This document shows positions 61,355 to 64,000 of a DNA stretch of 64,000 bases, in pieces (position 1 is the first letter of the stretch; each line of letters begins with the position of its first letter). This DNA is from Paenibacillus eucommiae. GTDB lineage: Bacteria; Bacillota; Bacilli; Paenibacillales; NBRC-103111. The notes beneath the pieces were generated by a model. That model was given only the letters and a program-made list of their open reading frames with translations. It was not told where the DNA came from and ran no database searches. Made by a program: the position numbers and the translations under genes. Location of the stretch: assembly GCF_017874215.1 (NCBI RefSeq), contig NZ_JAGGLB010000018.1, positions 140,415 through 204,414 of the forward strand. The letters run 5' to 3'.

Positions 61355-63622
61355 CTAACTATCTTCATTTTGGCTTTTCCGGTATTCGCCTGGAGTAACA
61401 CCCACCAGCTTTTTAAATACCCGAATAAAGGTAAAGGTATTATTGTAACCGACTTTTTGAGCAATTTGCTGGATAGATAAAGTGGAAGCTTCCTTAAGCT
61501 GCTGCTTGGCATCTTCAATCCTGACTTTAGCTAAATAATCTACGAATTTTTCACCGAATTCCTCCTTGAAGAGACGGCTCAGTGTTTTGATGTTGAGATG
61601 GAATTCATCGTTCAGGTGCTCAAGTGACAAGTCTGGATTGGCGAAATGTGCTTCAATATAACGCTTTACTTGATGAATCAGCTTGTGGTTGCCACGATTC
61701 TCGCGCAGCAGCAGCATCTTCCCGAATGCTTCGCTCAAAATAAGCGTAAAAACCTCATCGATTTCGGCAATCTCCTCAAATTGCTGCAGAGCCTCGTTCA
61801 ACTTAGGCATTGCTTCCTGATTCCACATGTGCTGGATTTCCTCTGGGAGCTCGGCTATTTCCTTTTGCAAGGCATAAATAATGTAATTCATTAAAGAAAT
61901 CACATCGTCTCTGGGGGCCACCGCTGTCCGCAGGGAGCTGCTCAAGTCATGAAGCTGCTGCTTCCATGTATCTTCACCCAAACGATAATGCTGAGCCAAC
62001 AAACGGATATTATTCAGATGACGAAACATTTGTCTTTGCGGAAGAGACCCTATCTCCAGGTGACCTATTGTCCGATTACTGCCAAGAGTTGTTTTATATT
62101 GCAGCGCTTCAAGCGCATTATCATACGACTGGGCGATATCTGGGATATGCCGCACCTCTAGGCCAATACCGATTGAAACCGTAAATTTCAAATATTTCTC
62201 CATCCAAATCCTGGCGTTTTCACAAAATTCATGGCTAAACTGCGCATTGCTATCGAAGCTTTCCTTAAAAGAAAACAATAGCCCTACCTGCTCCTGATTC
62301 ACCCACTCACTCCATGCCTCAATGCCGCGGGCTTCCGTCATATCCCGGATAACTCCCGTAATGACATACTTCAGCAATTGCTGATCGCCCTGAGAGTATG
62401 TATTTGTAAAGTCGGAATAACGATCGATTTCCAAAACAGCAACCACCCAGCCACTGGAATGCCCACTCCAACCGAACCGCTTCATTTCCACCTGCCAATC
62501 CTCAAAATGATCTGTGCTGGCTCCCTCCATAAGCTGTTGAAAAAACCATCTTTTTCGGTATGTCAAATTTTCTTTATTTTCCTCTTCATATTGATTCGTT
62601 TGTTCGACCATATTTTCAATCGTCCATTTAATAAGGGCAAACTCGTCGGGAGGCAGCATAGTGCCCTGCACGTTGTTTTTTTTCATCGTATACGACTGAA
62701 TGCTTTCCCTGATCGACTCTATCGGTTTATAATTGCGGCGTACGACCATAACCATCCAAATGGCTCCAAACGCTATCGTTGCTATCCCCGCATAAAGCCA
62801 AATGTTTGAAAACGCTGAGATAAATTGAAACACTTTTTTATTCTTCATTCCGGAAATAACGGTCCAGCCCGTATACTCGGATTGGATCTTCGACAAATTG
62901 GATCCTACAGCGATCTGCTCGCCGAAAAACAGCTGGCCCTTGGCATCCAACAGCTGCATAAAGCTAATGTCCGACCTGGCTAATTCGCCAAAAGTCTCAC
63001 CAATGGAGCTTGTCCTGACGTTGACGACAATAAGTCCCTGACTCCCTGTGACGAGGGGGACCTTCTTGACTAAGGATACGACCTGCTTGGAAAATTGATT
63101 CTCGCCAAACTCTCTGTACACCCTGCTCTCCGACCAGGCAAAAGCGAGCGGCTGCTCCTCAACCTGCTGCACAAAAGCGCGGTCACCGAATTGCTCCAGC
63201 GGTATCATGGTCTTTGTCGTAAGCACCCTGTGATCGGACAAACGGTACAAATATATCGATTCAACGGACTGCAGCGTTGTTGCCAGCAGGTTGATTTTTT
63301 TCGATAATTGAAAAGCCTGATAGGGCGTCATCTCCTGGAAGGGGTCGAAAAAAAAAGCGAATTTCTCGTCTGTTAAAAGCTCCTTAACAATGATTTGTTC
63401 GGTTAGTTGAAGGGAAGCATCCAGCGTTTGCAGCACATTTCGCGTAAATACTTCATTAGCCCTTAAAGCCTGCTCCTTGGCAAGTCCGCTGATCGCCAGA
63501 AAAAAAATAAACACCAAAACGGAAATGATACTGAAAAATATCGGTAAATAAGACAGGAGCCAACGATGATAACCGCTTCTCTTCAATTTCATCCCCCATT
63601 TTCTGTTACTGCTCTGATCCAT
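61355..63622 (-). CDS. Membrane-bound AraC-family regulator with an extracellular sensor
   Basis: A 755-residue one-component regulator of the Paenibacillus YtdP/LipR-like type. TM1 near 20-45, an extracellular Cache-like domain (~50-270), TM2 near 268-290, a cytoplasmic region resembling a degenerate GGDEF-like domain (~370-500), and a C-terminal AraC double HTH (~655-750: LSLEHLNDEFHLNIKTLSRLFK; IQQIAQKVGYNNTFTFIRVFK). It senses an external sugar and likely activates locus B. The ATG at 63622 has a weak GAGTTGG site; the ATG at 63592 (MKLKRSG) is an alternative but GGGGG abuts it. Confidence 0.88.
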   Translation of the reverse strand: MDQSSNRKWGMKLKRSGYHRWLLSYLPIFFSIISVLVFIFFLAISGLAKEQALRANEVFTRNVLQTLDASLQLTEQIIVKELLTDEKFAFFFDPFQEMTPYQAFQLSKKINLLATTLQSVESIYLYRLSDHRVLTTKTMIPLEQFGDRAFVQQVEEQPLAFAWSESRVYREFGENQFSKQVVSLVKKVPLVTGSQGLIVVNVRTSSIGETFGELARSDISFMQLLDAKGQLFFGEQIAVGSNLSKIQSEYTGWTVISGMKNKKVFQFISAFSNIWLYAGIATIAFGAIWMVMVVRRNYKPIESIRESIQSYTMKKNNVQGTMLPPDEFALIKWTIENMVEQTNQYEEENKENLTYRKRWFFQQLMEGASTDHFEDWQVEMKRFGWSGHSSGWVVAVLEIDRYSDFTNTYSQGDQQLLKYVITGVIRDMTEARGIEAWSEWVNQEQVGLLFSFKESFDSNAQFSHEFCENARIWMEKYLKFTVSIGIGLEVRHIPDIAQSYDNALEALQYKTTLGSNRTIGHLEIGSLPQRQMFRHLNNIRLLAQHYRLGEDTWKQQLHDLSSSLRTAVAPRDDVISLMNYIIYALQKEIAELPEEIQHMWNQEAMPKLNEALQQFEEIAEIDEVFTLILSEAFGKMLLLRENRGNHKLIHQVKRYIEAHFANPDLSLEHLNDEFHLNIKTLSRLFKEEFGEKFVDYLAKVRIEDAKQQLKEASTLSIQQIAQKVGYNNTFTFIRVFKKLVGVTPGEYRKSQNEDS

Positions 63623-64000
63623 ACCAACTCATATTAGCTGCATACTAGCTTTAATATAGCAAAAGAAGCCTGCGGAGCAAATGTCTATATTTCTCGTGAT
63701 TGAGGAATTTCTCAAGAAGAGCATAGCAACAATCGCACGAGCAGCAAGTTCAAATGGACAGCCAGCAGGCTTCTGTTTCCTGTAACCCTTTACCACTATA
63801 AAGCTTTACTACGTCAATCAAAAATATCCAACACTCTAGGGCTCCCACCAAGAACTTATACTTTCCATCGTAGAGTAGAGAACTGGAATTCATTGGAGGG
63901 CGAAACCCTCTTTTTACTTTTCCAGCTCCCCCTGCATCAAACCGTACGTGAGTAGAGTAGGCACCCAGCGAGTTACGATCAGAAGATCGCACTTTTCCAA
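63623..64000. other. Gene-free end of the window with a dispersed repeat and possible mobile-element end
   Basis: It holds a hairpin with AGAAGCCTGC (63664-63673) and GCAGGCTTCT (63765-63774), the third copy of the dispersed repeat (63725-63770), and on the minus strand ACGTACGGTTTGATGC next to GGGGGAG (~63930-63955), weakly like group II intron 3' regions. The 80-residue frame 63750-63992 is not supported as a protein. Confidence 0.45.
63725..63770. repeat. Dispersed repeat, copy 3 (diverged)
   Basis: ACAATCGCACGA at 63729-63740 and CAAGTTCAAATGGACAGCCA at 63745-63764 parallel the copy at 9029-9075, with several differences and a shorter middle. Confidence 0.65.

Noticed and set aside
63750..63992. 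80-residue protein gene on the minus strand
   Set aside because: The frame covers a dispersed repeat and a possible intron end, has no ribosome site, and no recognisable protein motif.

Overview
The window looks like a chromosomal segment of a Paenibacillus-type, spore-forming Firmicute. I infer this from a CotF-type spore coat protein, an SR1P-like peptide, a CsoR/CopZ/CopA copper locus, an S-layer-homology (SLH) surface protein, and two ATPase-less LplB/YtcP-type sugar importers with YesM/YesN-style or membrane-bound AraC regulators. Strong GGAGG-type ribosome binding sites and U-tract terminators fit this. No tRNA, rRNA, CRISPR array, intact transposase or phage gene was seen.

Layout. 0-5.5 kb: a truncated LysE exporter, a YqcI/YcgG protein, an APC permease, a CotF coat protein, a DUF1989 protein, and a GapB-like GAPDH followed by an SR1P-like zinc peptide. 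5.7-8.8 kb: the threonine-to-glycine pathway kbl/tdh, facing an XRE-cupin regulator. 9.4-14.4 kb: a sugar-phosphate operon (class II aldolase, PfkB kinase, AgaS-like SIS isomerase, DeoR regulator, ROK kinase). 15.8-22.1 kb: IclR regulator, class III aminotransferase, M81 (MlrC) protein and RidA, preceded by an IlvD/Edd dehydratase. 22.3-28.9 kb: a copper module (glutaredoxin, siroheme-reductase-like half protein, His-rich lipoprotein, CopA, CopZ, CsoR) plus a DHA2 efflux pump; four near-identical CsoR-type boxes tie these together. 29.1-31.7 kb: glutamate dehydrogenase and an NAD-dependent epimerase-like protein. 32.5-63.6 kb: about 31 kb of almost uninterrupted minus-strand genes forming two parallel carbohydrate uptake loci.

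The two loci are the most interesting part. Locus A (32.5-42.0 kb) has a response regulator, a histidine kinase with two complete sensor modules, two permeases, a solute-binding lipoprotein and a cytoplasmic TIM-barrel protein. Locus B (46.5-63.6 kb) has a membrane AraC regulator, two permeases, a lipoprotein, a 1901-residue SLH surface protein, an FG-GAP propeller protein, a DegT aminotransferase and an amidohydrolase. The SLH protein and the locus A barrel protein share the same order of short barrel motifs, so the loci probably handle related glycans, one at the surface and one inside the cell. A GNAT fused to a giant beta-rich region lies between them.

The long intergenic regions hold repeat families: seven copies of a 25-29 nt palindrome, a nested 123 nt inverted repeat, 37 nt and 14 nt tandem repeats, a 235 bp element bounded by 19 bp inverted repeats, a duplicated 76 nt element, and gene remnants including a possible +1 frameshift gene.
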